The notes: generated from the sequence alone by a model not told the origin. Positions 24,535-42,249 are shown, counted from the first letter of the stretch. The stretch: 64,000 nucleotides of DNA from Cynocephalus volans (GCF_027409185.1 NC_084469.1:102115835-102179834), one strand, 5' to 3'. Translations and numbers: made by a program.

Positions 24535-25085
24535 CTAAACCATGACACACATACTGGTTTGAGCCAAGTAACATCTCCAGCAGTGTTCACTGGAGAATGA
24601 GGAAGGGAGACTAATGCCTACACAGGGTTCTGAGGGCTCCCACTGTCTACCGCAGGGCTCACGAGTCCTGGGCACTCTTCTCTCAGCACACTCACCGTTG
24701 CTCACCTGCAGTCACATGGCTTTAAAAGCACCTCTTACATGCGATCTTCTCTCACCACAACTACACTAGGAACTTTTCTGGTCTTATTCCCCTCTATCAA
24801 ACTACATTCCTGAGCACACTACATACATTGGATGGACACTCATAAGCGAATAAAGTCTCTTTAAAAAAATAATACTTTCATCATCTTTATGTCAGAGCAA
24901 TCTGTAAAATAAGAACCATGCAGCCAGCACCATGAGGGTCAAGATTAATTAGTAATTATTGAAATACTGGGATAATTTTCATGGTAATTCTTCACCAATA
25001 TGAAAGGTTCCACTCCCTGGGGAAATTCAACTAGGGACCCAGTTCCTGAGTGATGCTTTATATGCTTTAAGAAGCTATAAAAATC

Positions 25086-25107
25086 TTTTTTTTTTTTTTT
25101 TTTTTTG
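25086..25107. repeat. Poly-T tract at a deletion breakpoint
   Basis: About 22 T. Sequence left of it matches locus 2 near 35590; sequence right of it matches near 36490. The locus 2 interval between them, with two upstream exons, is missing here. Confidence 0.6.
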
Positions 25108-25139
25108 CAGCTATCCAGTAAAGGAATCCAAAATGGTGT

Positions 25140-25890
25140 ACTCTATAACATAATTATTAGTAATATCAACTGCCATTTACTGAGGACTGCTATGCATTGG
25201 AAATTACACTAGTAATTTAATATACATATATACCCTTCACAGGAAATATCATTATCCCTATTCAATGCTGAGAAAACACAAGTGAGTTTTTCAATATCTA
25301 GTTAGGAAGAGGTAAACCAGGACTAGAATGTGGTTAAGTTTGTCCCTAGTCTAATCTTCTATAGTTGTTGTTATTCCCAACATGATCACATATAAAGGAC
25401 CCTGGAAATTGATATGTGGCTTGTAAGGCTTCCAGTTTCAAGTACAGATCACAGCAAGTTCAGGCTGCACTCCAACCTTCTCAAGCACTTGGTCCAAATG
25501 GTCCAGCAGACCCAATGATACTCAAAGTATCCATGGTATATGCTGTTGGGAGCTTCTGGCAAGCACCAACAGGAGACTCACAGCACAGCCCTCTCCTACT
25601 TTGGAGTAAATCTATGCCCTCCTCTGCAGGTAACTGTTTTGCTTTTGAGAAACAGGCTGTGGCTTGCCATCAGTATGTGGCAGAGAATGAACAACTAGTC
25701 TGGGACATGTAGTGACTAAGACAGAGCTGAGTAATTCAAGACCTTATGGCCCAAAAAGCATAAAGTACTCACTATCAGCCCTTATCAAACAAAGCTTGTC
25801 AATCTCTCCTCTGGACCCAATTACAAGTTTATAGAAAATATCACATGAGATGGAAGAATATTTAAACACATCACGAAATATCATCAAGAA
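25140..25890. other. Locus 1 intron 1 sequence, no gene seen
   Basis: The beginning (to about 25280) is homologous to locus 2 near 36490-36640. The open frame at 25416-25712 has no recognised domain. Confidence 0.4.
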
Positions 25891-25896
25891 ATATCT

Positions 25897-26070
25897 GGGC
25901 GTGGCCCGTGGCTCACATGGGAGAGTGTGGTGCTGGTAACACCAAGGCCACGGCTTCGGATCCCTATATAGGGATGGCTGGTTAGCTCACTTGGGAGAGC
26001 AAGGTGCTGACAACACCAAGTCAAGGGTTAAGATCCCCTTACCAGTCATCTTTTTTTTAAAAAATGAAAG
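25897..26070 (+). mobile_element. CYN dimer SINE
   Basis: Flanked by aagaaatatctg direct repeats at about 25886 and 26077. Confidence 0.92.
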
Positions 26071-26330
26071 AAAAAAGAAATATCTGATCCTGTAACTTTC
26101 AAAAAGGATGTATGACTTTTCAAAAGTCAATGTAATAGATACTGTAATATTGACTGCTCTAAATGAAACAATGCTAAAAGACGTAAACAAGTGGAATTTA
26201 TAAACCTTGAATATATCTTAGATCCAAAAACACCCAACAGCATATGTTAGAACGGTGTGGAAAATTCTAATTACAGAGGGTAGACATTAGATGATTATTA
26301 TTTTTAATTTTATTAGGTGAAATACTAGTA

Positions 26331-26372
26331 TTTTGGCTGGCTGGTTAGCTCAGTTGATCAGAGTTTGTTTGG
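26331..26372 (+). mobile_element. Truncated CYN monomer
   Basis: Only the tRNA 5' half is present: 'ggctggttagctcagttgat'. Confidence 0.6.
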
Positions 26373-26859
26373 ACTAAGTGCACCCCCCACCCCATATTTT
26401 TCTTTCGGAAGATCTGAACGTATCGAAAATTCGAGCATCCGTTACAAGGAATATCCCTTGTACTGGGTTTACTTATTTTTAGCATCATGCATGTTTGCTA
26501 TGTCTTAAGATAAATAACTGTTAATGAATTTTATTATTCTAGTACCCGTGTAATAAAGCCTCAGTCCATTCTTCCTAGAGGCCTGTTTTGAAGCTCTGTG
26601 GGGAAAGGAACGTCAGATGAAGAGAACAGCTGAGCATTTTTTTCTTTAGTAGAAAGACTTGTAGTCTACATATGTTTATATTTATATACAGAAATATACA
26701 CACCTTAGACGTCTAAGAATCTATCTTATCTTTCTACCTGGATGTAACATGTCAAAAATAAATAAAAGACATCAAAGCCAGAGTCAAATTCTCAGATGAA
26801 ACATTCGTTTGCATAAAAATAGAGGAAGCCTCTGACCCAAAACGCCGGAATCGCCAGGT

Positions 26860-27560
26860 CCATCATTGGGGCTGGGGGGGCCGCCGCCGCACGGCCGGAG
26901 TCAACGTGCCTCCAGTGCCGAAAATGCTTTCCTTCCGTGAAGCGATACGAAAAGGTTACTTTGGAGGCTTTTGCAGAGGAAAGCACAGAGAATGAAGACA
27001 CCCCGCGGGCGCACCATTACCACTGCCGACCCAGCTCCTGGCTGGGACGAGGGCCCGAGAGGCGTGTCGGCCCCTGCAGCGCCGGGAGGACCCGCAGCCC
27101 CGGCAGATGCGAGCGGAGCGGCCCAGACCTCTCTGCAGAGGCCCCTCGGCGCCTGAGCCACACGTATTTTTTGAGGCCCGTCACCTGTGGGATCCTCAAC
27201 CACACACGATCCTACGACCCCACGTGCCCCACCACGAAGACGGAAAACTGAACCTTCTGCGCGCGCAGCCCGCGCCGGAAAAGGCGGTGGCGGTCCGCTG
27301 ACGTCACTTCCGCTTTCAGCCCGACGCCAACGATCCTCGGGCCTCAGCGCCCTTGGACGCAGTCCAGCAGGGAAATTCTAGTCTCCTCCCTGGTGGAGGT
27401 GGGTTGGCGCTGGGGTCGGATCAGCGAGGAGGCTGGAGGCAGAAACAGGCCCAGAGCACAAGCTGGAGTCTACAGCCAGGCCTCCGGGCGGCGCTTTGGA
27501 CGGAGTTGGAGGTGGACCGAGGCCCCCGTGGCTGGAACGACGAGGCTGGGGTAGGGATGA
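26860..27560 (-). promoter_or_regulatory. CpG island promoter of locus 1
   Basis: GC-rich and CpG-rich compared with the AT-rich surroundings. It contains tgacgtca (CRE) at 27299-27306 followed by cttccgct (ETS-type GGAAG on the minus strand). A paralogous island with the same core is at 53930-54560. KRAB-ZNF genes commonly start in such islands, and the locus 1 KRAB exons lie downstream on the minus strand. Exact exon 1 and start site were not determined; open frames inside are composition artefacts. Confidence 0.75.
27299..27313 (-). promoter_or_regulatory. CRE plus ETS-type core in CpG island 1
   Basis: tgacgtcacttccgc. Read on the minus strand it is GCGGAAGTGACGTCA. The same 15-mer is in island 2. 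Confidence 0.7.
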
Positions 27561-27879
27561 CCTTAGAGGATGCTCATCAAAGCTTCTCTCCTTGCCTCCC
27601 CCCACGTTCCTAGAGCCTTGCAGTTATTCGTTCATATTCATAAGCATACCAGTACGTGACATGGTCCGTCAGTCTCTCTGTAGGCCTTTATTGCCACGTA
27701 TTCCCTTTTATCTGAGCACCATACTGAACTCTAGTAGTTGATTCTTTCGTATTTTCAATGTGTTATTTTCTATAAATCTTGATATTTTTTCCTTATCAAA
27801 TACGTGCTTCTATTGTTATTTTCCTGGTCTTACCATATGGGCCAGGACCACCTATATATACTACGTTGTAAAATAAACA

Positions 27880-28735
27880 TTGATACCTGGCATTCCCCTC
27901 AGGTTTATTCAGAAGTGTAACTAATTCCAACAAAAACATGAACAAGTTTTTTATGGAGTTAGGCAAATTGATATTAAAGTTCACATGGAAGAACTAACAT
28001 CTGATAATAACCAAGAAAACACTGGAAAGTAGAGGCAATGATGACCTGCAGATATTAAAACATAAAGCTTTTGAATTTAAAAGTGTGCTGCTGGCACATG
28101 AAAACAGACAAATGGAGTATCTACCAAGTGACTGCCAGCCAGCCTTTTTCTTGAGAGAGAAAGAAAGTCTTAAATGTTCTCACTACACACTCACTCAAAG
28201 ACAACCATGTGAGGCAGCAGATGGGTAAATTAACTTGATCGTGGTAATAATTTCAGTGTATACATATATCAAATAATCATGTTGCACACCTTAAGTATAT
28301 ATAATTTTATTTGTCAGTGATCTCAGTAAAGCTAGGGGTGGAGTTGGGAGAAATGGAGCTGATATCCACATGCGAAAAATGAAGTTGGACCCTTACCTCC
28401 TACCATATATAAAATTTAATTCAAGATGGATCAAAACCTAATTGTTAAGAGCTAAAGCTATAAAACTCTTAGAAGAAAACATAGCAAATAAAGCTTTATG
28501 ACGTTGGAATTGGAAATGATTTCTTGATTATGATATCAAACACACCAGCAAAAAAAGGAAAATAGATGAATTTGACCTCATCAATATTACAAGTTTTGTG
28601 CATCAAAAAACAACAAAACAATAACAAAAGAGTGAAAAGACAACTCATAGAATGGAAGACAATATTTGCAAATCATACCTGATTTGGGATTTATATCCAG
28701 AATTTATAAAGAACTCCTAAAACTCAAGAATAACA
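27880..28735 (+). mobile_element. L1 ORF2/3' region fragments
   Basis: ORF2-like nucleotide text ('attcaagatggatcaaaacct', 'aatatttgcaaatcatacctga') and an L1 3' UTR-like piece near 28200-28320. Decayed, no long frame. Confidence 0.7.
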
Positions 28736-28736
28736 A

Positions 28737-28768
28737 CTGGGCTGGCCAGTTAGCTCACTAGAGATCTC
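28737..28768 (+). mobile_element. Truncated CYN monomer
   Basis: Only 'gggctggccagttagctcac' and a few bases remain. Confidence 0.5.
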
Positions 28769-29611
28769 CTCTCTCAGCAAATTTTAAGCCTACAATACAG
28801 TATTATTAACTAAAATCACCATGCTGCACATTAAATACCCAGAACTTATTCATCAGAATCACACCATACTGGAGCATGGGAACTAGTACCAGGATAAGAA
28901 AACTTGTAATTAAAGAATTGTTGAAAACTAGGTGTGGACAAGTCTGAGAATTAAAAACTCCAGTCATGAGGGGTTCCCCCATGCTTTTGTGAGTTTTATC
29001 TCCAGGAGCTCGACCAGAGTTTCACAGTAAATATCAAAGAAAAATCCTCTCATGCTTTCAGCAGGGGAAGCAGAAAAGGAATCGTTTTAAAACAAACCAG
29101 AGGGCTCTGTTCTTAACAAGGTCTTCCCTCAGGGAAACTAGTTAACCAGAGCTCAGTCTGCTGGGTTTTATCAGAGCTTCAATGACCTAAGGAAAGCAAA
29201 CTATCCAACACCAGCCAGTTCTAGCCACCATGACCCAACTAATGGGGGAGAAAAGAAACTGAAGCTCACAGTCCAGAAGCATAGACTCACTAAGAGACTG
29301 AAATCAAACCACTGGACAACAGAATGCTTCCTCTCTCTCCACACCTTACCACCATATCACTATAGGCCTATTTACAGCAGTTCCTCTTGTCCAGTTATCA
29401 AGGAAAAATTATAACACATACTAAAAGGTAAAAGTCAGTTTGAAGACACAGAGCAAGCACCAGAACTAGATACGGCAAAGATGTTGAAATACTCAGACTA
29501 GGAAATTAAATAAATTATAATTAAGATGCTAAGGGGTCTAATGAATAAAGTAGACAGCATCCAAGAACAACAGACGGGCAGTGTTAGCAGAGAGATGGAA
29601 ACTTTTTTTTC

Positions 29612-29655
29612 CCCTGTGGCTGTCCAGTATGGGGATCTGAACCCCTGACCTAGGG
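29612..29655 (-). mobile_element. CYN monomer fragment
   Basis: Minus-strand tRNA 3' half ('ggatctgaacccctgac'). Confidence 0.6.
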
Positions 29656-29771
29656 AAATGGAAATTCTGAGAAAGTAGCAAAAAGAAATGCTAAAATTAA
29701 AAAGCAGTGTAACAGAAATGAAAAAATGCCTTTGGTGGACTTTACTGGACTGCAGACAACTGAGTAAAGAA

Positions 29772-29890
29772 TTTCTGGGCTGGCTGGTTAACTCACTTGG
29801 TTAGAGCATGGTGCTGATGAACACCATGGTCAAGGGTTCATATTCCTGGAACAGCCAGCTGCCAAAAAAAAAAAAAGAAGAAGAAAGAAA
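29772..29890 (+). mobile_element. CYN monomer SINE
   Basis: 'ggctggctggttaactcacttggttagagc' with poly-A/AAG tail. Confidence 0.85.
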
Positions 29891-30439
29891 AGAAACCTCC
29901 ACAAATGAAATGCAAAGAGAACTAAGACTGAGAAAAACAGAAGAGAATATGTAAGAACTTCAGGACACCTACAAAAGTTGTAACATATACATAATGGGAA
30001 TACAAAAAAAAAAAAAAGGAATAGAAGAAATATTTGAAACAATAACTGAGAATCTGTCAAAACTAACCTCAGAGAACACCAAGCAGAATAAATAACACAA
30101 AAAGCTACACCTATCATATCATTTTTAAACTACAGAATATCAAGATTAAAAAAAGCTGAAAAACAGAGGAAAAATGCATTTCATATATAAAAACAAGAAT
30201 AAGAATTACATCCAACTTTGAGCATAGGAGAAGCAGTAAGTGAAGATAAAATTTTCTATTCTAATTCTTAATTGTTGTAAAAGATACACTTCTTCAATAT
30301 AGCTATGATGTATTCAACTACATGTGCTGATTGTATGTGTGCATATGGACATCAATATATGTGAAATGAATATAAAAATGAAAGGGATGGGAAAAAGGTT
30401 TTAGAATTGTTTTAATTGTACTGTCATGAAACAGTACAT

Positions 30440-31282
30440 ATGAAATGTGTACACACAATATGTGAAATTTCATGTGAACATTAAGGCATACGAAATATCT
30501 AAAAGTTATACCACATTCCTTATCTTCCCAGGGCTTTTGCAGTAATCTTAGATGTGTAAAAAAAACTTCTATAGAATTAATGAAAGGTTTCCTACATGTC
30601 TTACAAGTAGAAGACTTCTCTCTAGTCATACTTTTTACACCTTTTATAAGGCGTGAAAAATTAATGTAAGCTCTTCCACAATCCTACCAGGCTTTCAGTC
30701 TGTGCTAAATACCCACATGGTATATAAGGTCACATTTCTTACTTTCATATTAAACGAAACTTTCTGCATTTTCCTTTACTTTTTTCCCCCTTTATTTTCA
30801 CATGGTCTATTACCAGATGAATGTGGATTGAGATCTGATGAAAAGGCTTTTTTGCATGACTTACATTCATAGGATTTCTCTTCTGTGTGATTTCTTACAT
30901 ATTTTAGAGCTGTCAGAACAAAATACCATGGACTGAGTGGCTTAAACACTGGAAAAATTTATTTGCTCACAGTTCTGGAGGTTCGAAGTCCAAAGTGCTG
31001 GCAGGGTTGGTTTCCTCTGGAGACCTTAACACAAAAACCTGTTCTAGTCCTCTGTCGTTGGCTTGCAGATGTCCATTCTAAACGACTTCACATGGTCTTA
31101 AGTGTGTGTCTCTTGTGTGTGTGGACTCCAGCAATATTGGATTAGGGCTCTACACTAACAGACTCATTTTAACTAAATAATTTTCATAGGGTTTCTCTCC
31201 AGTGTGAGTTCATTCACATCTTCCAAGAAAACTGGCAGAAATGAGGGCTTTCCCATATTGCTTACAGAGATAGGGTTTCTCA
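30440..31282 (-). pseudogene. Zinc-finger remnants 3' of the locus 2 stop codon
   Basis: Finger-like fragments continue past the stop of the intact gene: one at 31200-31282 lacking a zinc-binding cysteine (CKQY in place of CxxC), and more at 30830-30905 and 30440-30700. A MaLR LTR (30905-31172) splits them. They show that the ancestral array was longer. They could be 3' UTR of the present gene. Confidence 0.7.
30905..31172 (-). repeat. MLT1-like LTR fragment
   Basis: 'gctgtcagaacaaaataccatgga' to 'cttcacatggtctta' resembles the MLT1 LTR complement. It lies inside the decayed finger array. Confidence 0.65.
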
Positions 31283-35717
<4,435 letters not shown>

Positions 35718-36256
35718 CCTTTCTGCCTGTATCTTTTCTTCCTGAAGGCAGACTGGGTCCCTAGAAAGACCTAGTGGAAAAGAAATAAGGCATGATAACC
35801 CAGATAACTGACCATAATTCCCACAGTCACGTGACTACAAGTCATTCCATCCTAATATGAAATTCCCATAAAACCCAGTACACTTAAGAAAACATACACA
35901 TGCACGATACTGCCATACAATGCCAGAGCACTCCTGTCTCACCTATAGCCAGAAAAGGGGATTGTGAACCATGATGCCCACTGGTAAAAATAGTCTCACT
36001 TTACAGCAAAGGAAACATAGGTCCTGAGCAAAGTGACTTTATCATGGTGATAAAACTCATGGAGATTATGCAGCACCTGTTCCCAAAGCACACATACCAG
36101 GGAGTTGACTTACAGACCAGCACTCTCTGGCACAATTCAGCACCTCCTAAGTGAACCAGCAGCATGACTACTCAGACCCAGAACAGTGGACTCTATATTG
36201 TTTAGGGTGAAACTTACCACCCTAGGCTTCTCTGAAAGAGTATGAACAGCACTTAC

Positions 36257-36282
36257 CATGGGAAAAATCAATAGCTGCCATC
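36257..36282 (-). other. Locus 2 small 5' exon (former start MAAIDFSH)
   Basis: 26 bp, acceptor-like CTCACAG and donor GTAAGTG. It holds ATG GCA GCT ATT GAT TTT TCC CAT G, as in related ZNFs that begin MAA-D-SH. Splicing to 35760 gives a -1 frame, so it is probably untranslated or starts a short upstream frame. Confidence 0.6.
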
Positions 36283-36299
36283 CTGTGAGGTGAAAATGT

Positions 36300-38880
36300 G
36301 CCTGAACACTCCTTTCATTGATGCCAACATCATTTTAGGGCAGCTTATGAATCTAAGTGGATAGTGACAATCTCCATTCTTCCTTATACAGGTTTACTGG
36401 GATTCAACAAGCATTACTTAATCATCACTCATAAAACACCATACCAGAGTGCTCTCTCTGCAGATAACATACATGAAGGCCACTAAAAACGGTATACTCT
36501 GCAACAAGAGAATTGGTAACACTGAGTGCCATTTCTGAGACTGCTATGTGTCAGAAGTTGCACTAGGAGCCTTATGTACATGAGCTTACTTAATTATCAT
36601 AACCACCTCTCACAGTACTATCATTACCCCTGTTTAATACTGAAAGTTTTTGTTAAAAAAAAGAAAAAAAATCTCAGAATACATTTTAAGTACTGGGCAG
36701 CCACAACAGGCTCCTGGTTGGAAACACACAAATCAAATACGTCTGCCCTCCCCTTGCACTGGCAGAGGGGCAATGCCCAATCAGAGTGGGCCCAACACAT
36801 GTCTATTTTATGGGTCTCCTCAGAGAACCACCATTTCAAAGTACTTATCAGTTCTATTTTTCACCAAGGTATGCTTTTATTTTTATTCATTTCCTTCTCA
36901 CTCTTCTTTCATAATTTTTCTTACCTTTTAGCCTTATGCATTTTAAAGATTAACTCTGTCAAAAATTAATCACAATCGTTAATAAACCAAAACCAGAACA
37001 GCCCAAATAGTGATCTACAGAATGGTATTTGAATGAGGATAAACACTGAAGGTTCTACAGTTCATTACCCATGAACCAAGTTCACCCTCACAAAAATCCA
37101 CAGATGAGAAGACTAAAACTCTGAAGTCAAGTTGGGTTACAAAAACCATGTGTCTGGACTCCTGGTATAGACCATACCTACCACCAGGGGTCTCAAATTG
37201 GGGGGTCCTCGGACTGAACAGGACCACAAATGTGTTTAGTCTGGTGGTATCTGTATAGAATATTAGATATTCTTACAAATTGAGATATAACTGATGTACA
37301 TTCAAATGCACACATTTTAAGTACTTATGAGAAGAGTTTTGAAAATGGTCAAAACAAGATAAAGAACTTAACCATGTCCCCAGAAGGCCCATTCCCTTTT
37401 CAGTCCATTCCCTCACTGCCAGCTCCAAACAAGCACTTTCAGCTACTACATACAATATTCTGTGTATGAATAGTAGACACATTGCTCATCTTTTTCAAAT
37501 GTATATCCTACTTTTTCTCTATTGTTCAAAGAAGCAATCTCTCTTGAATCATGGACTTGTCTATTTACTCATGTGTGTGAAGCATTCCTTTATACATTTT
37601 ATAAGATTATTATTGTGTGGACACACTTTTTAAACTTTAATATTTTTCAAGAAACAAAATATTTTAATGAACTCTATCTCTAGGAATGATTTATGACAGT
37701 GTAGTGTGACATGGAGATCTGCTTTTCTTTGGAGTTTTTGCATCTCATAGCAGCACTATGTGTCCTTTGGATACCAATGTTCCCCAGTACCTGGCACAGA
37801 GCCTGGCTTATGAAGACACCCAGTGACTACTGTCTGGCAGATAACTAAGATCCTTCTCAAACTGTATAATCAAGTATAACTAGATTACAGCTAAATAACT
37901 GGTCATAACACAACATAAGTCTGAGTCTGCAGGAAATGTACTGAATTACTCTAAGAATGCAAGGGTGGGAAGAACACTGTCGTCTTCTCTGCATTCACCG
38001 ACCAGCCATAGCTTGTCTACACAGCAGAGACTAGTTTCCCACAGCCTCCTGATGTGGATGCTTAGTGCTCTCAGTCTTGAACCCCAATGGCACCCTGATT
38101 CCCTCTTCTCATCTGCCCACAAGCCAGGGCTTGCCTGCATTCCAGAGAACTGCTTCCTGCTTTCCCAGTGACTGATGACTAGCTCTGGCCGTGGCAACCC
38201 AGTGAACTTCATCACCAGCCAGTGGGCTGCAAAATCACCATCTCCAGCAAGGTTTGAGGCCCAGTCTTGGGGAGAGACACCCCCTCCAAGTTTGCCTTCC
38301 TCAGGTACTCTGTCAAATACAGGATATAAGTCAGAGTTCTCTTTACATCTTTATGTTACACTTTTGTTTAAATCAAGGTGTGACTTCTATCTTCTGACTG
38401 GACCAAGACTTACACACTATTGAGACAGACAGTGTTCTGAGGACTTAGGCTTGTAAAGATAGCTGAGCTCCTTACCAATGGGAAAGACATTCAGGGCATC
38501 ACTTCAATCAAGATATTACCTGTGGTTGATTGTGATCAAGTGCCCAAGGAAGCATTTGCCTTGTAACCAAATGCTGCACTTCACTGTGACAGCAGTAACA
38601 AGGACTACAAGGACTGTGTTGAGGGATGGTTCTTTGGAGTGGACTTGCACTGAAAATAGCAATCACAAACCTTCCCACTTGCAGCACAATTCTGTCTGAG
38701 AAACAGAGAGCTTCCATGACAGCCCTTAAGGATATGTATTTCTTATCGTCACAGGGCTGATACTGTGGGAAGTCACACAAATTTTTATTTAACAGACTTA
38801 GCTACAACCACAAAGTCACAGTGTCACCTAGTTTTTCACATGAAATTAGGGCATTAATCACTGTGTTGTAAATGAGGGAG
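36300..38880. other. Locus 2 intron 1, proximal part
   Basis: No gene. The stretch 37275-37620 resembles an old L1 3' region. The rest is unassigned. Confidence 0.4.
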
Positions 38881-38894
38881 TAATACCCCTCATG

Positions 38895-39280
38895 TCAGCT
38901 TTAAGGAGCACTCACTCCAATACAGCTGTGGGAATTACTAAAGGATTCATTATGCTCACAGGTCCTAGAGAGGGAGGAAGAGATGCCACTCAGGGCCATG
39001 CTGGAGGAGCAGAAAGGGAGCAGGCTGTATCTGGGAAACGGGGAAGAGAGAGGAAAACTCTTGGGGCCTTTATTAGGGGTGAAGGGGGACTGATGTACAC
39101 AAGCAAAAACCATAAAGGAGTTACAGTGTGCGTCTGAATGTCACTAGGTCACAGACATGGGAGAGAACAAAGGAGAACTTGAGGCAGGGACCAGCGTTAT
39201 CACACTGCTTCACCTGGTCACCTGGGCAGCGAGCTCACTGCATGTTTGTGAAGATATTGGGCATCAGGAAAATATATATT
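38895..39280 (-). repeat. LTR-like sequence, 3' copy (ERV3)
   Basis: Shares long stretches with 44890-45290 ('ttat...ctc(a/c)...ggtcctagaga', 'ggccatgctgga', 'gggagcaggct', 'catcaggaaaat'). It is next to an env TM remnant. Borders are approximate. Confidence 0.6.
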
Positions 39281-39399
39281 TCTAAAAATTTACAATATAA
39301 CCCATTCTGTGGTTCCTCAACATTCTTAACAATACTGATTGGGACTGACACTTGGCATCCAGATTGTGGAGATGTTAAAGGTGAGGGGGACACAGTGGG

Positions 39400-40330
39400 A
39401 CAGACTGAAACAGACTTGCCCACCAAAGGCAAACACTTATAGAGATGACAACTAAGAAGACTCCTATTAGGAATATGACGAGGGTTTGGAACCCAGTCCA
39501 CAACCAGGAACTCCACTGATACCCAAGCAAGCAGGTCAGATCTCTGAATGCAAGGTAATCTGTTGGAAGGTGTTTGGTTATGTTATGAAAGACCTTTACC
39601 TCTTGGCCTGTTCCTCAGTTCAGCCTGTACCTGCACAGTTAAGAATGAACATACAGCAGGAGGTGCCCTGAATGGCACAAACTCCTCCTTCCCTGATGAG
39701 TAAGTAATCAAGAGCCAGCCTGTCACCCGTTCCATCTGGGCTAGAGACTCAGGCTTGTGGTATAATGAAAAATGTTTCATGAAGTTGTTGAATAAAATTT
39801 GAAAGGGTCACTCTATGGTGTTGGGTGTTATGATCTGATTTCATTTGACAAATGCTGCTGTACTGGTGCTAACGCTGGCGGCTCCTAGGTCTACAGCAAG
39901 TCCTATTAAGACAGGAGTTAAGTACCACCCATCTTGTATGGCGTCATTGGATTGATGGAAAAGAGGAGGTACCCAGGGGATAAAGAACTATAAGCATCCT
40001 GTGTAACCACTGCACACTGGGTTGAGGTTTCATTATGTAAAATACGAGGGGGAAGTCACCAAGAAAAAAAAATGGAAGGTGTAGTGGGCTACAATAGAAC
40101 CCAAAGGTGCCATTATTGAGGACAGTGTACCTGAACAATGTGGCACTGTGTTCAACGAAGAGGAAAGAGTAGTTGTGGCGGTCATGGTCGGAGAGGCAAG
40201 GCTGTGGTGGAAAGCTGGAGGGGGTGGTAGGAAAAGGCTTCAGGGAGTGGGTGGTCCTCTTCCCACAGGGCCAAGGATAGGAGGCAGATGTCTCCTGGGG
40301 AAAGCAATAAATAATCTCCATTAATTTTAG
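39400..40330 (-). pseudogene. ERV3 env remnant
   Basis: A membrane-anchor-like hydrophobic run (LVIFLIGVFLVVISISVC) at about 39430-39510. A TM ectodomain with LDYLLIREGG followed by a CX6CC cluster lies at about 39640-39720. A small-residue fusion-peptide-like stretch (LIGLAVDLGAASVSTSTAAF) is at about 39850-39910. Surface-unit-like sequence reaches 40321. The frames are broken. Sequence differs from ERV1/ERV2, so it is another retroviral lineage. Confidence 0.7.
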
Positions 40331-40987
40331 TCACCTCTACCAGAGTTGACTACCAGGCGTGTACGTTTTAGCAGAGAACGAGTATACCTGGATCACAAGC
40401 TAAGGAAATAGTGGAGCTCAAGAGAAAAGGCAAAAATAAAATGTCCTATGTCCAATTTGTGCCTTAGGAGAGGCAGTTCATTGGCATCATCGGGGTGGAG
40501 GTTTCAGTGTAAGTAACGTAGTCCCAGCACAGGGAGCGAACTCATCCCTGAGCATGAGTGAGGTCTCTGGCTGGTGTTACCTGAGGCGATGCCCTCCCCA
40601 GCAGTGAGATTCTGGGCTAGGGCAAAAGCAAGTGGGATGTGGGACTAGGGTATCCTTTCCAAGTGGATATCTGCTCGAGTTGATGTGGGTCTCTAGGTTA
40701 TAAACTGATGAAAGCACCCACAACAAAAGTAATAAGATTCAACACAATAGTGTAGCTATCTACACACACCAGAGTTTTGGTTTTGGTTTTTGTTGGAAGT
40801 TTTGGTTCAAATGTGTCCCATATCAGATGAGTGGCAGCCTGGCCTGTGGGATGATCTAAGGTTAATGAGTGCCAAGACAGTATGCTCCCTCTATTTTGCC
40901 TCTGGCCCTTATGGAATGTGGGTAAGATGGAAAATTTATACAAATAGGTTAAGGATTGGGACAAGATTGTATATTTAGGAGTTTGTT

Positions 40988-41160
40988 GTGGGCCAGCCCG
41001 TGGCTCACTCGGGAGAGTGCGGTGCTGATAACACCAAGGCCACGGGTTCGGATCCTATATAGGGATGGCTGGTTCGCTCACTAGCTGAGCGTGGTGTTGA
41101 CAACACCAAGCCAAGGGTTGAGATCCCCTTACCGGTCATCTTTAAAAAAAAAAAAAAAGA
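40988..41160 (+). mobile_element. CYN dimer SINE
   Basis: Flanked by gagtttgttgt/gagtctgttgt repeats. It is inserted in the ERV3 remnant. Confidence 0.92.
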
Positions 41161-41318
41161 GTCTGTTGTACCAGAATTTGAAATGTTGTTTGAGGAATTC
41201 ATCATGTCTCCCAGTTAACACAGCTATTTGGGACCTAAAATTTGGGATATGAAAGTTCTGTTGAATGCCTTTTCCAATAGTCCAGAATTATGTATTCTGA
41301 AAAGTGAAAATGTGTGTC

Positions 41319-41720
41319 TTAGCTACTACAAGTAATATCTGTAACTCTGAAGGGAATAAGGCCTTGAACTGTGCCCATAGTATATGTATGGGCATATGTG
41401 ATTTGATTTATATTTTGGGTGACTGTGTCACAACAGTTTCCCAGAGACTTGTGTTTTTCATTTGTTCTTTTCTTACCCTGAAGGAGAAAATTCTCAGGCA
41501 ATAGCTCAATAGCTTCGTGAAGATGAGACAGTTTGTTAACCACAGCATCCAGTGCTAAGATGAGTGCCTGAAGTTTGGCCAAGTATGTGGTTTCTTGGGT
41601 CCCATCCTTTATTAAGGACATCATGACTGCGGGATGAAAACCAGCAACATTCCACTCAGTTCCATCACTTGTGATGGTTAGCAGTGCCATTCCTATAGCC
41701 CACAAACTCCCACTGTTCAC
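41319..41720 (-). pseudogene. ERV3 RNase H remnant
   Basis: Open frame with RNase H-like text: SDGTEWNVAGFHP, KDGTQETTYLAKLQALILALD. It is the pol portion of the same minus-strand element as the env at 39.4-40.3 kb. Confidence 0.65.
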
Positions 41721-42249
41721 TCAGTCAATCCCAAGGGGCTCCTCAGACATCCAGTGGATCTGGGAGAGGGGTGAACTCCTCCAGTATCCTGCCTGGTATC
41801 TGTCAAGGGACTGAGAATGAGGAAGGCTACCCTCTCCTGCAGGTGGAATACAACAGAGGACACAGACTTGGACACATACTGCCTCAGAAAGGACTTGCTA
41901 CCTGTGCCAAGGATGTGCGGTATCCATGACCCAGAGCATGTCAACGGGGTATGTGGTGACAAAAGCTCAGAGCTTCTGTTTCTGGGACACCCAAGTAGAT
42001 AGCCAGTCATTTCCTCTTTGAATGAAGTATACCAAGAGGCTGAGAGGGGCAATTTCTTGCATCAGAAGGCCTGGGGCAACTAAAGTCTGTCATAAGTGGT
42101 CCAAGAGATCCCACAAGGCATGAAGAGGTTGCCAAATCCTCTAGAATGAAGGAGTTTCTGTGGGCACTAATAGGAGTGCCTGTTGATTTTTTTTGTAAGG
42201 AAAATCTGTAAATGAGGAATACATTCCCACCAGAACCCTAAAAGGACTA

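Larger units (their letters stand above)
28900..30260 (+). mobile_element. L1 5' UTR/ORF1 region (old L1M-type)
   Basis: Nucleotide text such as 'ggtctaatgaataaagtagacagcatccaagaacaacag' and 'aacacctacaaaagttgtaac'-like phrases matches recalled L1M ORF1. Interrupted by SINE sequence at 29612-29655 and 29772-29885. No intact ORF. Confidence 0.7.
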
